Counted from the first letter of the stretch, positions 24,549 through 34,147 are shown. The stretch: 49,686 bases of DNA from Pseudomonas monteilii NBRC 103158 = DSM 14164 (GCF_000730605.1 NZ_BBIS01000059.1:1-49686), one strand, 5' to 3'. The notes: generated by a model not told the origin, from the letters alone. Translations and numbers: made by a program.

Positions 24549-24610
24549 GGCCTGTATAGCCTGTGGAGGCAACTGTCTTCTTGTGGCGGTCAGGCCATTT
24601 CGAACCTGGC

Positions 24611-25996
24611 TCAGCTCACCGTAATCGCCGCATTCAACACCAACACCACCACCAACCCGACCAAAGCCACGATGGACTGCACCACCGAAATGGTCTTGGT
24701 GGCTTCGCCCATGGTCATGCCGAACGACTCCTTCACCATCCAGAACCCTGCATGGTTGGCATAGTTGAAGAACAGCGACCCGCAGCCGATGGACAAGGCC
24801 AGCAACGGCAGGTTGAGGCTAGGGTCTGCCCCCGCAAGCGGTGCCAGCAAGCCGGCAGCCCCGACGATACCCACCGTGGCAGAACCGGTAGACACCGAGA
24901 GCAACATCGCGATCAACCACCCCAGGATCAAGGGCGGGAACGCCGATTGCTGGGTCAGGTGCACAATGGCATCACCCACCTTGGCGCTGGTCAGCATCTC
25001 CTGAAAGGCGCCGCCGCCGGCAATGATCATGATGATGGAGGCGATAGGCTTGAGGCTTTTGCCCAACGCATCGCGCAGCTGTTCGGCGTCGCCGCCACGC
25101 GCCAGTACCAGGCTGGCGCCGGCGAACAGCACGCCCAGCAGCATGGCGATCAGCGGGTTGCCCAGGAAGCTGGCCATTTCCAGCAGCGCGTTGCCTTTGG
25201 GCAGCAGCATCTCGGCAACGGCATGCACCAGCATCAGGATTGCCGGCAGCAGCGCGGCCAGCATGCCGATGAATACGCCGGGGCGGGGCTGGTTGTCGGC
25301 TTTTTCAGTCAGGGTGAACTGGTCCAGCAATGCCTGATCAGGCCGCGTGCTCATACGCTTCGAGATGAACATGCCATACAGCGGGCCGCCCAGAATCATT
25401 GCAGGGATAGCGGCCAGGAAGCCGTAGAGCATGGTCGGCCCCACCGAGGTCTTGAGTACGGCAATGGCGGTCAAGGGGCCTGGGTGCGGGGGTACCATGC
25501 CGTGCATGGCGGCCAGCGCCGAAATCACCGGCACACCAACGTACACATACGCCGAGCCTTTGAAGCGCGCCTTGCCTTCCAGCTTGCGTGCCACGCTGAA
25601 AATCAGCGGCAGCATGATCACCAGGCCCACTTCGAAAAACATCGGGATGCCGATGACAAAGGCAACCAGCATCATGGCCCACGGAATCAAGCGGTCCGGG
25701 GTGCGTTTGAGGATCACATCCGCGACCTGCTCGGTGACGCCCGCGTCAGCCAGGATTTTGCCAAGCATGGCACCAAGCGCGATCACCACCCCGACTGCGC
25801 CCAGGGTCTTTCCGGCGCCTGTGAGCAGGTGGGAGACGATGCTGCCGGGCTCCATGTGGGTAGCGAAACCCACGCCGATGGACACCACCAGCAAGGCCAG
25901 GAGGGGATGCATCTTCAGGCGCGACACAATGAGTGCCACCAGCACCAGGACACTGACCAAGGCAGTCAGCAACAGCTGTATATCTAAAGGAGTCAT
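24611..25996 (-). CDS. GntP-family gluconate:H+ symporter
   Basis: A 461-residue inner-membrane permease with about 12-14 hydrophobic helices. Family hallmarks include GIPMFFEVGLVIMLPL, HGMVPPHPGPLTAI, and SVSTGSATVGIVGAAG. GntP proteins import gluconate and related sugar acids with protons; the exact substrate cannot be read from sequence. The frame is open to 26119, but the ATG at 25996 starts the first membrane helix. This is the first core gene after the island. The 387 bases between it and the divergent malate dehydrogenase gene hold no gene that I can support. Confidence 0.9.
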   Translation of the reverse strand: MTPLDIQLLLTALVSVLVLVALIVSRLKMHPLLALLVVSIGVGFATHMEPGSIVSHLLTGAGKTLGAVGVVIALGAMLGKILADAGVTEQVADVILKRTPDRLIPWAMMLVAFVIGIPMFFEVGLVIMLPLIFSVARKLEGKARFKGSAYVYVGVPVISALAAMHGMVPPHPGPLTAIAVLKTSVGPTMLYGFLAAIPAMILGGPLYGMFISKRMSTRPDQALLDQFTLTEKADNQPRPGVFIGMLAALLPAILMLVHAVAEMLLPKGNALLEMASFLGNPLIAMLLGVLFAGASLVLARGGDAEQLRDALGKSLKPIASIIMIIAGGGAFQEMLTSAKVGDAIVHLTQQSAFPPLILGWLIAMLLSVSTGSATVGIVGAAGLLAPLAGADPSLNLPLLALSIGCGSLFFNYANHAGFWMVKESFGMTMGEATKTISVVQSIVALVGLVVVLVLNAAITVS

Positions 25997-26383
25997 GCAA
26001 GGAATCTCGGTTGGGCAGGCGCTCTGGCGGCACTCAGGATTTGAAGGCGGACGATTCGACGTCGAGAGGAATGGCACTGAGGCCTGCGGGTGGGGGTTCC
26101 GCACACGGCAAATGAACATTGTTTGGTGGGGTATTCATGGACCGATTCACCTTGTTATTTGGTCATCTATATGAATCGTTTCAAAGTATTTCGGTTGTGA
26201 CCGGACACTGTCAAGCGCAGGTGGTGGTCTCTAGAGAAATGCACAGAGCCATTCCTGTGGGGGCGGGGAGGGGGCGCTCTGTTGTCAGGCATCACATTCG
26301 AGTGGCCTTTTAGCCCCGGCGGGCAATACTTCTCTCTATACGCAGGCGTGTTCCTGGTGGCACGCGCCGCTGGGAGGTGTCTG

Positions 26384-27313
26384 GTGAACAAACTTTCAAT
26401 CGTGGGTGCCGGCCTGGTCGGCGAGGCGGCGGCGCAGATCATCGCCCGGGATGAGTTGTGCCGTGAGCTGGTGTTGATGGACGTGCAGGGTGAGCTGGCG
26501 CAGGGCAAGGCGCTGGATGTGTGGCAGGCCGCTGTGGAGTCCGGCTCCGATACCCGTGTGTACGGCGGGGCCAAGGCTGAAATGCTGGTGGGCTCCGAGC
26601 TGGTGGTGATCACCGCAGGCGTGCCGCGCAAGCCCGGCCAGTCGCGCCAGGACGTGCTGAGCATCAACCTGCCGATACTGGATGGCATCATGGCGGACAT
26701 CAAACGCCATGCCCCGGCGGCAACGGTGCTGGTGGTGTCCAACCCGGTCGACGTGCTCACCTACCGTGCTTGGAGCCTCAGCGGCCTGGGGCGCGACAAG
26801 GTGTTCGGGCAGGCGGGGGTGCTGGATACTGCGCGCATGAAGTGCTTCATTGCCGAGGCAACCGGGTTCTCTGCGCGAGACATCACGGCGTTGGTGCTGG
26901 GCGGGCATGGCGACAGCATGGTGCCGCTGATGCGCTACTGCCAGATCGGCTCGGTGCCGCTTTCCCACTTCCTGTCCAATGAGCAGATCGAGCAAATTGT
27001 GGAGCGCACGCGTAAGGGCGGCGGCGAGATTCTGGGCTTGAAGAAGATGGGCAGCGCCTGTGATGCACCAGGCGTGGCCATTGCGCAGATGGTGGATGCC
27101 ATCGCCAATGGGCGAAACCGCATTTTGCCGGCAGTGGCCATTCTGGAAGGGGAATACGGGCGCAAGGACATTGCCATGGGCGTGCCCTGTGTACTGGCGG
27201 ACGCGGGGCTTACGCGGGTGATCGAGTTGCCGCTGGATGCGCAGGAGCAGGCGATGTTTGACCATTCTGCTGATCAGGTAGCGCGGGATATTGCTGAGAT
27301 GAAGGCGTTGTGA
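26384..27313 (+). CDS. mdh: Malate dehydrogenase, LDH-like type
   Basis: A 309-residue NAD-dependent dehydrogenase interconverting malate and oxaloacetate. The N-terminus KLSIVGAGLVGEAAA is the NAD Rossmann motif; the mobile loop with its substrate arginine is VPRKPGQSRQD, the second arginine is in DVLSINLP context, and the catalytic His is in LGGHGDSMVPL. The substrate loop PRKPGQSR is typical of malate rather than lactate dehydrogenases. The start is a GTG with GGAGGT five bases before it; the longer frame upstream adds non-conserved residues. It belongs to the small LDH-like group, not the E. coli type. Many pseudomonads also rely on Mqo for this step. Confidence 0.9.
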   Translation: MNKLSIVGAGLVGEAAAQIIARDELCRELVLMDVQGELAQGKALDVWQAAVESGSDTRVYGGAKAEMLVGSELVVITAGVPRKPGQSRQDVLSINLPILDGIMADIKRHAPAATVLVVSNPVDVLTYRAWSLSGLGRDKVFGQAGVLDTARMKCFIAEATGFSARDITALVLGGHGDSMVPLMRYCQIGSVPLSHFLSNEQIEQIVERTRKGGGEILGLKKMGSACDAPGVAIAQMVDAIANGRNRILPAVAILEGEYGRKDIAMGVPCVLADAGLTRVIELPLDAQEQAMFDHSADQVARDIAEMKAL

Positions 27314-27375
27314 ACGAGGAATGTTTCTCAGATTCAATGCATTCGCCACAAGGTTTTTAGCGCCTATGTGAACGA

Positions 27376-27411
27376 GCGCCGCCTGCGCGGCGCATCGCGA
27401 GCTGCGCTCGC
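27376..27411. repeat. REP-like double palindrome
   Basis: GCGCCGC-ctgc-GCGGCGC followed by GCGAGC-tgc-GCTCGC and CTCCTAC, the form of a P. putida REP. It lies between the convergent malate dehydrogenase and transporter genes. Confidence 0.65.
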
Positions 27412-27548
27412 TCCTACGGCTAGCGCTTCGGCAACCTCGACGGCCAGGCAGAGCAGGCGCGGCAACTGGACTTACGGCGAGCCGTGCGATTTCAACCTGG
27501 CACTACGGGCCAGGTTCTGACTACGTAGCCCACGGCTGGGCCTGTCAG

Positions 27549-28370
27549 CTACCGCTGATAGGCCTTGCCAAAATGCCGCTCCAGCCGCGCCTGCACCAGC
27601 TCCAGCAGGATCGACAGCACCCAGTAGATAACCGCCGCCGTCGTCAGCATCTCCAGGTAGCGATAGCTCGATCGTCCATACGATTGCGCAAGGAACATCA
27701 CTTCCCACACCCCCATGACTGAAATCAGCGATGAATCCTTCAGCATCGAGATGAACTGGTTGGCCGTAGGCGGAATGATCACCCGCATGGCCTGGGGCAG
27801 GGTGATGTACCAGAAGATCTGTGGCGTGCGCATACCCAGGGCCAGTGCCGCTTCACGTTGGCCCCGCGCTACGCCCAGGATGCCGGCGCGGAAGATCTCG
27901 CTCAGGTAGGCGCCATAGTTCAGCGACAGCGCGATGATGCCGGCACTGATGGCGCCGGGTACCAGGCCAAGTTGGGGCAACCCCAGGTAGATCAGCAAAA
28001 TCTGGATAAGCAGTGGGGTGCCGCGGAAGAACGAGGTGTAGAAGCTGGCGATGCCCACCAGCACCGCGCTGTTCGACAACCGCGCCAGTGCAGCGGCAAA
28101 GCCGAGCAGCACCGATACCACCATCGAGCACAGGCACAGAAACAGGGTCAGCGCTGCGCCTTGCAGAAAGCCGTTAGGCCCCAGCCGGAAGCCGGCAAGG
28201 TTCGGAAACTTCTCCAGAATGATCGAAAACTTCAGATCGAAGCTGAGGAAAAACGCAACGAACAGGCCGAACAATGCCAGCCAGGTCAGCAATAACCGGG
28301 TGCGAAAGCCGAACAGGCCGGCGCCCGTGGGCTTGACCACAGGCTTGGGGGAGGGGGGGAAGGTGCTCAT
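27549..28370 (-). CDS. Amino-acid ABC transporter permease (HisM/GlnP type)
   Basis: A 273-residue inner-membrane protein with about five or six helices and the coupling motif region REAALALGMRTPQIFWYITL preceding PQAMRVIIPPTANQF, the EAA signature of polar amino-acid permeases. Its ATG overlaps the stop of the substrate-binding protein gene (ATGA), so the two are coupled. Only one permease is present, which fits a homodimeric channel. No ATPase gene follows: the next gene downstream is convergent. A distant ATPase must be shared. Confidence 0.9.
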   Translation of the reverse strand: MSTFPPSPKPVVKPTGAGLFGFRTRLLLTWLALFGLFVAFFLSFDLKFSIILEKFPNLAGFRLGPNGFLQGAALTLFLCLCSMVVSVLLGFAAALARLSNSAVLVGIASFYTSFFRGTPLLIQILLIYLGLPQLGLVPGAISAGIIALSLNYGAYLSEIFRAGILGVARGQREAALALGMRTPQIFWYITLPQAMRVIIPPTANQFISMLKDSSLISVMGVWEVMFLAQSYGRSSYRYLEMLTTAAVIYWVLSILLELVQARLERHFGKAYQR

Positions 28371-29188
28371 TTGCTGATATCGGCGCCAATCCATTTCTGC
28401 GAGAGCTTGGCCAGGGTGCCATCAGCCTTCAGCTCGGCAAACACCTGGCGCACTTTGGCATCCCACTCGGGGTCGCCCTTTTCGATGGCCACCGAGTTCG
28501 GCTCTTCATACAGCGGGGCGCCGGCCAGCTTGAAGCGCTTGTCCTGGTCCAGGCGCGGTTGCGCGGTTACCAGGTTGGTGAGAATGGCGTCCAGGCGTAC
28601 ACCGGCGCCCAGGCCCAGGTCCTGGAAGGCGACGTTGTCGGTGTCGTATGGCGCAATCTGCACGAAGTCGAAGGGGTATTCGATTTTCTTGTCTTCGTCG
28701 CCTTCGATGACCAGGTTCTTGTTCAGGTAGCTTTCGTAGCTCGAGGCGCTGGTCAGGCCCACCTTGCGGCCATCCAGGTCCTTGGCGGTGTGGATACGTT
28801 CGTCCTTGGCATTGACCACGATCACCGCAGGGGAAGCGTAGTACTCCACCGGGAAGTCGAACACTTCGCTGCGTGCCTTGCTCGGGGTCATCGAGCAGAT
28901 GCAGATGTCGTAGCGTCCGCTCCAGCGGCCCGCCGCGATCACGTCCCAGGAGGGGGTTTCGAGGCGCAGCTTGACGCCGAGTTTGTCTGCCACGGCCTTG
29001 GCGACGTCCACGTCAAAACCGTCCAGCTGGTTCTGGTCGTTGAGGAAGGAAAACGGCGGGTAGCTTTCCATCAGCACGTTGACCAGCTCCTTGCGCGATT
29101 CAACCCGCTCGAGCGTGGCGCCGGCAAAGGCCTGGGAAGCAGTGGCGAGCAGCACGAGGCCTGCACCGAGCACGGTAGAAAATCGCAT
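28367..29188 (-). CDS. Periplasmic amino-acid binding protein (SBP family 3)
   Basis: A 273-residue protein. A signal peptide covers residues 1-23 (RFSTVLGAGLVLLATASQAF after Met), with cleavage expected after AFA. The mature part has the family 3 signature GFDVDVAKAVADKLGVKLRL and SYPPFSFLN near the start, and KDLDGRKVGLTSASSYESYL later. It binds a polar amino acid in the periplasm and hands it to the adjacent permease. The specificity cannot be told. ATG at 29188 has CAGG at suitable spacing; an alternative at 29194 adds two residues. It diverges from the homocysteine methyltransferase-like gene, sharing a 103-base gap. Confidence 0.9.
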   Translation of the reverse strand: MRFSTVLGAGLVLLATASQAFAGATLERVESRKELVNVLMESYPPFSFLNDQNQLDGFDVDVAKAVADKLGVKLRLETPSWDVIAAGRWSGRYDICICSMTPSKARSEVFDFPVEYYASPAVIVVNAKDERIHTAKDLDGRKVGLTSASSYESYLNKNLVIEGDEDKKIEYPFDFVQIAPYDTDNVAFQDLGLGAGVRLDAILTNLVTAQPRLDQDKRFKLAGAPLYEEPNSVAIEKGDPEWDAKVRQVFAELKADGTLAKLSQKWIGADISK

Positions 29189-29291
29189 GTACATACCTGA
29201 TATGTTGGGCAAAGGAGTGATAGGGTATTTAATAGTTATAAACGTCCGTGAACTAATGAATTTAATTCATAAGAACCTTCAGAGTAGTTAT

Positions 29292-30191
29292 ATGAAACAG
29301 CGAGCGATGGTGATTCTTGACGGCGGCATGGGCCGTGAGCTGCAGCGCAGTGGTGCGCCGTTTCGCCAGCCCGAATGGTCGGCACTGGCGCTGAGCGAAG
29401 CGCCCGAGGCGGTGGTGGGGGTGCACGCAGCGTTCATCGCCGCCGGTGCGCAGGTCATCACCAGCAACAGCTATGCGGTGGTGCCGTTCCACATCGGCGA
29501 AGAGCGCTTTGCCAAAGAAGGGCGGCAACTGGCCAATATCGCAGGCCAACTCGCGCGCCACGCGGCAGATGCCGGCCCGCACCCGGTCCGGGTGGCGGGG
29601 TCGCTGCCGCCGCTTTTCGGCTCCTATCGCCCAGACCTGTTCCAGCCCGAACGCGTGGCAGAAGTGCTGTCGCCGCTGCTGCAGGGCCTGGCGCCCCATG
29701 TCGACCTGTGGCTGGCAGAAACCCAGAGTTCGGTAGCCGAGGTGCGGGCCATTCGCGCCCACTTGCCGGCAGACGGCAAGCCGTTCTGGGTGTCGTTCAC
29801 CCTGCAGGACGAAGAGGTTGATGAAGTCCCGCGTCTGCGTTCCGGTGAGCCGGTGGCAGATGCCATTGCCGCCGTGGTCGATCTGGGCGCCGCCGCAGTG
29901 CTGTTCAACTGCAGCCAGCCCGAGGTCATTGGCGCTGCGGTCGATGTGGCGCACGCGTTGATCGAGCAACGCAACGCCGACATCGCGATCGGCGCCTATG
30001 CCAACGCCTTCCCGCCGCAGCCGAAGGAGGCCACCGCCAACGACGGCCTGGATGAGCTGCGCGAAGACCTTGACCCGCCGGGCTATCTGGCCTGGGCCAA
30101 TGACTGGCGTAAACGGGGCGCCAGCATGATCGGTGGCTGCTGTGGTATCGGCCCGGAGCATATCGCCGAGCTGAAACGCAATTTGGCGTAA
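29292..30191 (+). CDS. Homocysteine S-methyltransferase family protein
   Basis: A 299-residue enzyme of the MmuM/BHMT family, which moves a methyl group from S-methylmethionine or betaine to homocysteine to make methionine. The start ILDGGMGRELQRSG carries the homocysteine-binding motif. The zinc cysteines are in LFNCSQPE (about residue 204) and MIGGCCGIGPEH (about 281-282). The frame is open far upstream; the ATG at 29292 is followed by a second at 29307, either possible, and both have only weak ribosome sites. The gene opens a rightward group devoted to methionine/homoserine-type substrates. Confidence 0.88.
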   Translation: MKQRAMVILDGGMGRELQRSGAPFRQPEWSALALSEAPEAVVGVHAAFIAAGAQVITSNSYAVVPFHIGEERFAKEGRQLANIAGQLARHAADAGPHPVRVAGSLPPLFGSYRPDLFQPERVAEVLSPLLQGLAPHVDLWLAETQSSVAEVRAIRAHLPADGKPFWVSFTLQDEEVDEVPRLRSGEPVADAIAAVVDLGAAAVLFNCSQPEVIGAAVDVAHALIEQRNADIAIGAYANAFPPQPKEATANDGLDELREDLDPPGYLAWANDWRKRGASMIGGCCGIGPEHIAELKRNLA

Positions 30192-30361
30192 AGCCTGGCA
30201 GGTGGCTGGGCGGCTGCTGCGAGCGCCCGGTCCCCAGCCATTAAAAAAAACGCCACTCAGACCCGGATTCCATCGTTTTTCAGTCTCCCGCCATGTCCCT
30301 ATAGTCCGCTGAAGGCCGATCCTGAATCGGTGTACACAACTCAGCTGTGCGGGAACCGGAT

Positions 30362-31633
30362 ATGAACAACAACGAAAAAATCGAGGGTAATGCAGCGGCC
30401 GGTGTCGGTACGCGCGTGGTGTGGGGCGGCGAGCAGGTGCAGCACCCGTACAATGCCACTCAGACCCCGATCGTGGTCAGTGCCGCCTACGGCTACAACG
30501 ACATCGACGCCTGGTACGACGTGGCTCAAGGCAAACTGCCGGGCTACATCTACAGCCGCATGAGCAACCCTACAGTCGCCACCCTGGAATCGAAGCTGTG
30601 CGAACTGGAGCAGTCGGAGTCGGCAGTGGCATTCAGTAGCGGCATGGCGGCCATCAGTGCCGTGCTGCATACCTTCCTCTCCAGCGGTAAACGCGTGGTA
30701 TCCACCCGAGACAGCTACGGCGGTACCAACAAGATTTTTGAAGAGTTCCTGCCCCGCATGGGCGTGCAGGTGTGCCTGTGCGACACGCTGGACACCGAGG
30801 CGCTGGAACGCGAAATCGCTGCGGGCTGCGACCTGCTGTACCTCGAAACCCCCACCAACCCCACCTTGAAAGTGCTGGACATCCAGCGCTTGAGCGCTGC
30901 CGCTCGGCAGGTGGGCGCTGTAGTGGTGGCCGACAATACCTTCGCCACCCCGCTGAACCAGAACCCGCTGGCCCTGGGCGTGGATGTGGTGGTGCACAGC
31001 GCCACCAAGTTCCTGTCCGGTCACGGTGACGTGCTGGGCGGTGTGGTCTGCGGTGCGGAGCCGTTGATGGCGCAGGTACGCCACTACCGCGAGATCAACG
31101 GTGCGGCGCTGGACCCGTTTTCGGCCTACCTGATCATCCGGGGCATCAAGACCCTGGCTCTGCGCCTGCGCCAGCAGCAGGCCAGTGCGCTCGTGTTGGC
31201 GCAGTACCTGAGCACCGAACCCTTGGTCGAGGCGGTCAACTACCCCGGTTTGCCCCAGCACCCTGGCCATGCGATTGCCAAGGCGCAGATGCGTGGCTTC
31301 GGCGCCATCGTCAGCTTTGTGCTCAAGGGCGGTATGCCGACCGTTGCGCGTTTGCTGCCACGGCTCAAGTATGCCCACCGTGCCGGCAACCTTGGCGCGG
31401 TAGAAACCATCTACGGCCCGGCCCGTACCACCAGCCATGTGGAGAACACCCTCGAAGAGCGGCTGGCCCTGGGTATTTCCGAAGGGCTGGTGCGCGTTTC
31501 TGTGGGTATCGAGGACACCGAAGACCTGCTGGCAGACCTAGCACAGGCCTGTGCATCGGTGCGCCAGGAGTTGGCCGCAGCAAAGGAGTTGCACGGTGAC
31601 GCGTATGCCGGCCTGGGCCAGGCGCAGGCCTGA
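30362..31633 (+). CDS. Trans-sulfuration PLP enzyme (cystathionine gamma-synthase / methionine gamma-lyase family)
   Basis: A 423-residue Cys/Met metabolism enzyme. The PLP lysine is in HSATKFLSGHGD (residues about 215-226). YIYSRMSNPTVATLE and AVAFSSGMAAISA are typical of the family, as is the phosphate-binding YSRMxNPT tyrosine. Members do gamma-replacement or gamma-elimination on homoserine esters, cystathionine or methionine; I cannot decide between them by eye. The family is commonly near 400 residues; the N-terminal 15 residues are extra. The ATG at 30362 is favoured over an in-frame GTG at 30347. Position after a homocysteine methyltransferase and before an APC permease suggests sulfur or C4 amino-acid turnover. 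Confidence 0.85.
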   Translation: MNNNEKIEGNAAAGVGTRVVWGGEQVQHPYNATQTPIVVSAAYGYNDIDAWYDVAQGKLPGYIYSRMSNPTVATLESKLCELEQSESAVAFSSGMAAISAVLHTFLSSGKRVVSTRDSYGGTNKIFEEFLPRMGVQVCLCDTLDTEALEREIAAGCDLLYLETPTNPTLKVLDIQRLSAAARQVGAVVVADNTFATPLNQNPLALGVDVVVHSATKFLSGHGDVLGGVVCGAEPLMAQVRHYREINGAALDPFSAYLIIRGIKTLALRLRQQQASALVLAQYLSTEPLVEAVNYPGLPQHPGHAIAKAQMRGFGAIVSFVLKGGMPTVARLLPRLKYAHRAGNLGAVETIYGPARTTSHVENTLEERLALGISEGLVRVSVGIEDTEDLLADLAQACASVRQELAAAKELHGDAYAGLGQAQA

Positions 31634-31645
31634 GGCTGGCGTGTA

Positions 31646-31669
31646 GCACTCACCCTTTGCGGTGAGTGC
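31646..31669 (+). other. Hairpin between the PLP enzyme and permease genes
   Basis: GCACTCACC and GGTGAGTGC pair perfectly over 9 bases around a 6-base loop; no T tract follows. It may weaken read-through or protect the upstream message. Confidence 0.5.
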
Positions 31670-31776
31670 CACTTCATGAAGTCGAACAAAAACAATATGC
31701 AAGGCCATTCGCTTCGCTCTGCCAAGACGAGGTCGTCGTAACGTCCTTGCCCGCCCACTTTCATGAGAAACCCACA

Positions 31777-33216
31777 ATGTCCCTGCAAACAACGACAACG
31801 AGAAATGCTTCGGCGCATGGCTTCAAACAGGACATGCAAACCCGCCATATCGTCATGCTGGCGCTGGGCGGTGTCATCGGTACCGGCCTGTTCCTGACGT
31901 CGGGCTACACCGTCAATCAGGCGGGGCCGCTGGGCGCGGTCATCGCCTATGTGCTCGGCGCGATCATGGTTTACCTGGTGATGATGTGCCTGGGCGAGCT
32001 GGCGGTACACATGCCGGAAGTCGGTTCGTTCAGCAGTTACGCCACCCGCTATATCGGCCCAGGCACCGGTTACATGGTGGCCTGGATGTACTGGCTGACC
32101 TGGACGGTAGCCATTGGCTCGGAGTTCACCGCCGCCGGCATTCTCATGGTGCGCTGGTTCCCGGACACGCCGGTATGGATATGGAGTGCGCTGTTCGGGC
32201 TTGCGGTATTCATCAGCAACATCATTTCGGTACGTTCGTTCGCCGAGACCGAATTCTGGTTGTCGTTGGTCAAGGTGCTGGCGGTAATCGCTTTCCTGGT
32301 GGTGGGTGGCGGCGCCATCCTGGGCGGCTTCGAGGTTGCCCACGCGCAGAGTGTCGGGCTGGGTAACTTTACCCGCGAAGGGCTCTTCCCCACGGGGTTC
32401 TGGTCGATTGCCATGACCTTGCTGGCAGTGGCCTTCGCCTTCTCCGGCACCGAGCTGATCGGCATTGCTGCCGGCGAAACCCAAGACCCTGAAAAGAACG
32501 TACCCAAAGCCATCCGTACCACCGTGCTTCGCCTGGCGTTGTTCTTCGTCGGCACCATCTTCGTGCTCGCCACCTTGTTGCCGCGCGAACAGGCCGGTGT
32601 GGTGGAAAGCCCGTTCGTGATGGTCTTTGAAATGATAGGGATCCCCTACGCGGCGGACATCATGAACTTCGTCATCATCACCGCGCTGTTGTCGGCGGCC
32701 AACTCCGGGTTGTACGCAGCCGCGCGCATGCTCTGGACCCTCAGCGACCAAGGCAACATGCCACGCCGGTATGCCTCGCTGTCCCGTCGCGGCACGCCCT
32801 TCAATGCCATCGTGCTGAGCATGGCGGGCGGTATGGCTTCACTGCTTAGCAGCGTGTTTGCGCCCGATACCATCTACCTGGCGCTGGTGTCCATTTCCGG
32901 GTTGGCGGTGGTTGTGGTGTGGATCAGCATCGCCGCCAGCCAGATTGCGTTCCGCCGTCATTACATCGCCAATGGCGGCAAGCTCGAAGACCTCAAGTGC
33001 CGCGTGCGTGGTTACCCGTTCGTGCCGCTGGCAGCCATCTTCTGCTGTGTGCTGGCCTGTGTGGGTATCGCCTTCGACCCGGCCCAGCGTGTGGCGCTGT
33101 ACTTTGGTTTGCCCTTTATCGCCTGGTGTTACCTGGCGTTCTGGCTGACCTGCAAATTCCGCCAGCGTCGTCCGTTGCCGCTGGAAACCGTGGCGCCCGG
33201 TTCCGAGGCCGCCTGA
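31777..33216 (+). CDS. APC-family amino-acid permease (LysP/GabP group)
   Basis: A 479-residue inner-membrane transporter with 12 predicted helices. Signatures include MLALGGVIGTGLFLTSGY (helix 1, residues about 27-44), GEMSVYMP-like GELAVHMPEVGSFSSYA, and FSGTELIGIAAGETQDPEKN, all typical of the amino-acid transporter (AAT) group with proton coupling. Substrate could be a C4 amino acid given the neighbours, but sequence alone does not say. The ATG at 31777 follows a GAGAAA sequence; the open frame upstream lacks membrane character. It is 47 bases before the LysR gene on the same strand. Confidence 0.9.
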   Translation: MSLQTTTTRNASAHGFKQDMQTRHIVMLALGGVIGTGLFLTSGYTVNQAGPLGAVIAYVLGAIMVYLVMMCLGELAVHMPEVGSFSSYATRYIGPGTGYMVAWMYWLTWTVAIGSEFTAAGILMVRWFPDTPVWIWSALFGLAVFISNIISVRSFAETEFWLSLVKVLAVIAFLVVGGGAILGGFEVAHAQSVGLGNFTREGLFPTGFWSIAMTLLAVAFAFSGTELIGIAAGETQDPEKNVPKAIRTTVLRLALFFVGTIFVLATLLPREQAGVVESPFVMVFEMIGIPYAADIMNFVIITALLSAANSGLYAAARMLWTLSDQGNMPRRYASLSRRGTPFNAIVLSMAGGMASLLSSVFAPDTIYLALVSISGLAVVVVWISIAASQIAFRRHYIANGGKLEDLKCRVRGYPFVPLAAIFCCVLACVGIAFDPAQRVALYFGLPFIAWCYLAFWLTCKFRQRRPLPLETVAPGSEAA

Positions 33217-33262
33217 GCAGGGTGATACTAGGCCACCGGAACGTTGCTACGAGAAACCGCCG

Positions 33263-34147
33263 ATGACCCAGAAAACCCTGCCCCCCTTGAACTGGCTCAG
33301 AGCCTTCGAAGTGTCGGCGCGCTACCTGAACTTCACTCATGCAGCAGAAGAGCTGCACCTCACCCAGGGGGCGGTGAGCCAGCAGATTCGCCACCTGGAG
33401 AGCCAGTTGGGGGTAGCGCTGTTCAAGCGACTGCCGCGTGGGCTGGGGCTGACCGAAGAAGGGCAGTCCTACCTGCCGGTGGTGCAGGACGCGATCAGCC
33501 GGCTGGCGGTAGGCACCAACGAAATCTTCGGGCAGCGCCAGCGTCGGCCCTTGAAGGTGCGTGGCAGCCTGTCGTTCCTGCACTTCTGGCTGGCGCCCCG
33601 GTTGGCCGATTTTCGGCGTTCGCATCCCCAGGTGGACATCCGCTACATCAGCAACCTGTGGGTCAAGGAGCTGGATGCCGAGGACGACCTGGAAATCCGC
33701 TGGGGCAGCGGGCAGTGGGCCGGTGTGGAGGCGCAACGCCTGACCCGCGACGTGCTGGTGCCGGTCTGCGCGCCCGCGCTGGCCGCCGATTGCCCGCTGC
33801 GCGAGCCGCGTGACCTGGCCCGTGCCCCGTTGCTGCATGTGCTGGGTTACGAGGAAGGCTGGGGCTACTGGCTGGAGCGGGTGGGGGCCGATCAGGTCGA
33901 CTCTTCGAGCGGCCTGCAATTCGACACGCTGGTGTCGACCTTGCGCATGGCGGAGTTGGGGCTGGGTGTGGCGCTGGCGCGCTCGTCGCTGGTAGAGGAC
34001 TTGCTGCAGGAGGGGCGGCTGGTCGCGCCCTTTAACCCGCGCATCGAGGCGAGCGAATCGTTTTACCTGGTACGCGGCCTGGGTGAGGCGTTGTCCCCGG
34101 ATGCCCAGGCGTTCAGCCACTGGCTGGTGGCCATGGCGCACCGTTAA
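33263..34147 (+). CDS. LysR-family regulator, GcvA-like
   Basis: A 294-residue regulator. The N-terminal winged helix reads LNWLRAFEVSARYLNFTHAA, ELHLTQGAVSQQIRHLESQL, GVALFKR, and is of the GcvA/AmpR branch (PPLNxLRAFE). The C-terminal part (residues 90-294) is the effector-binding periplasmic-like fold. It lies 46 bases after the permease and 24 bases before the threonine synthase-like gene, all in one direction, so it probably controls its own operon. The inducer is unknown. Confidence 0.9.
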   Translation: MTQKTLPPLNWLRAFEVSARYLNFTHAAEELHLTQGAVSQQIRHLESQLGVALFKRLPRGLGLTEEGQSYLPVVQDAISRLAVGTNEIFGQRQRRPLKVRGSLSFLHFWLAPRLADFRRSHPQVDIRYISNLWVKELDAEDDLEIRWGSGQWAGVEAQRLTRDVLVPVCAPALAADCPLREPRDLARAPLLHVLGYEEGWGYWLERVGADQVDSSSGLQFDTLVSTLRMAELGLGVALARSSLVEDLLQEGRLVAPFNPRIEASESFYLVRGLGEALSPDAQAFSHWLVAMAHR

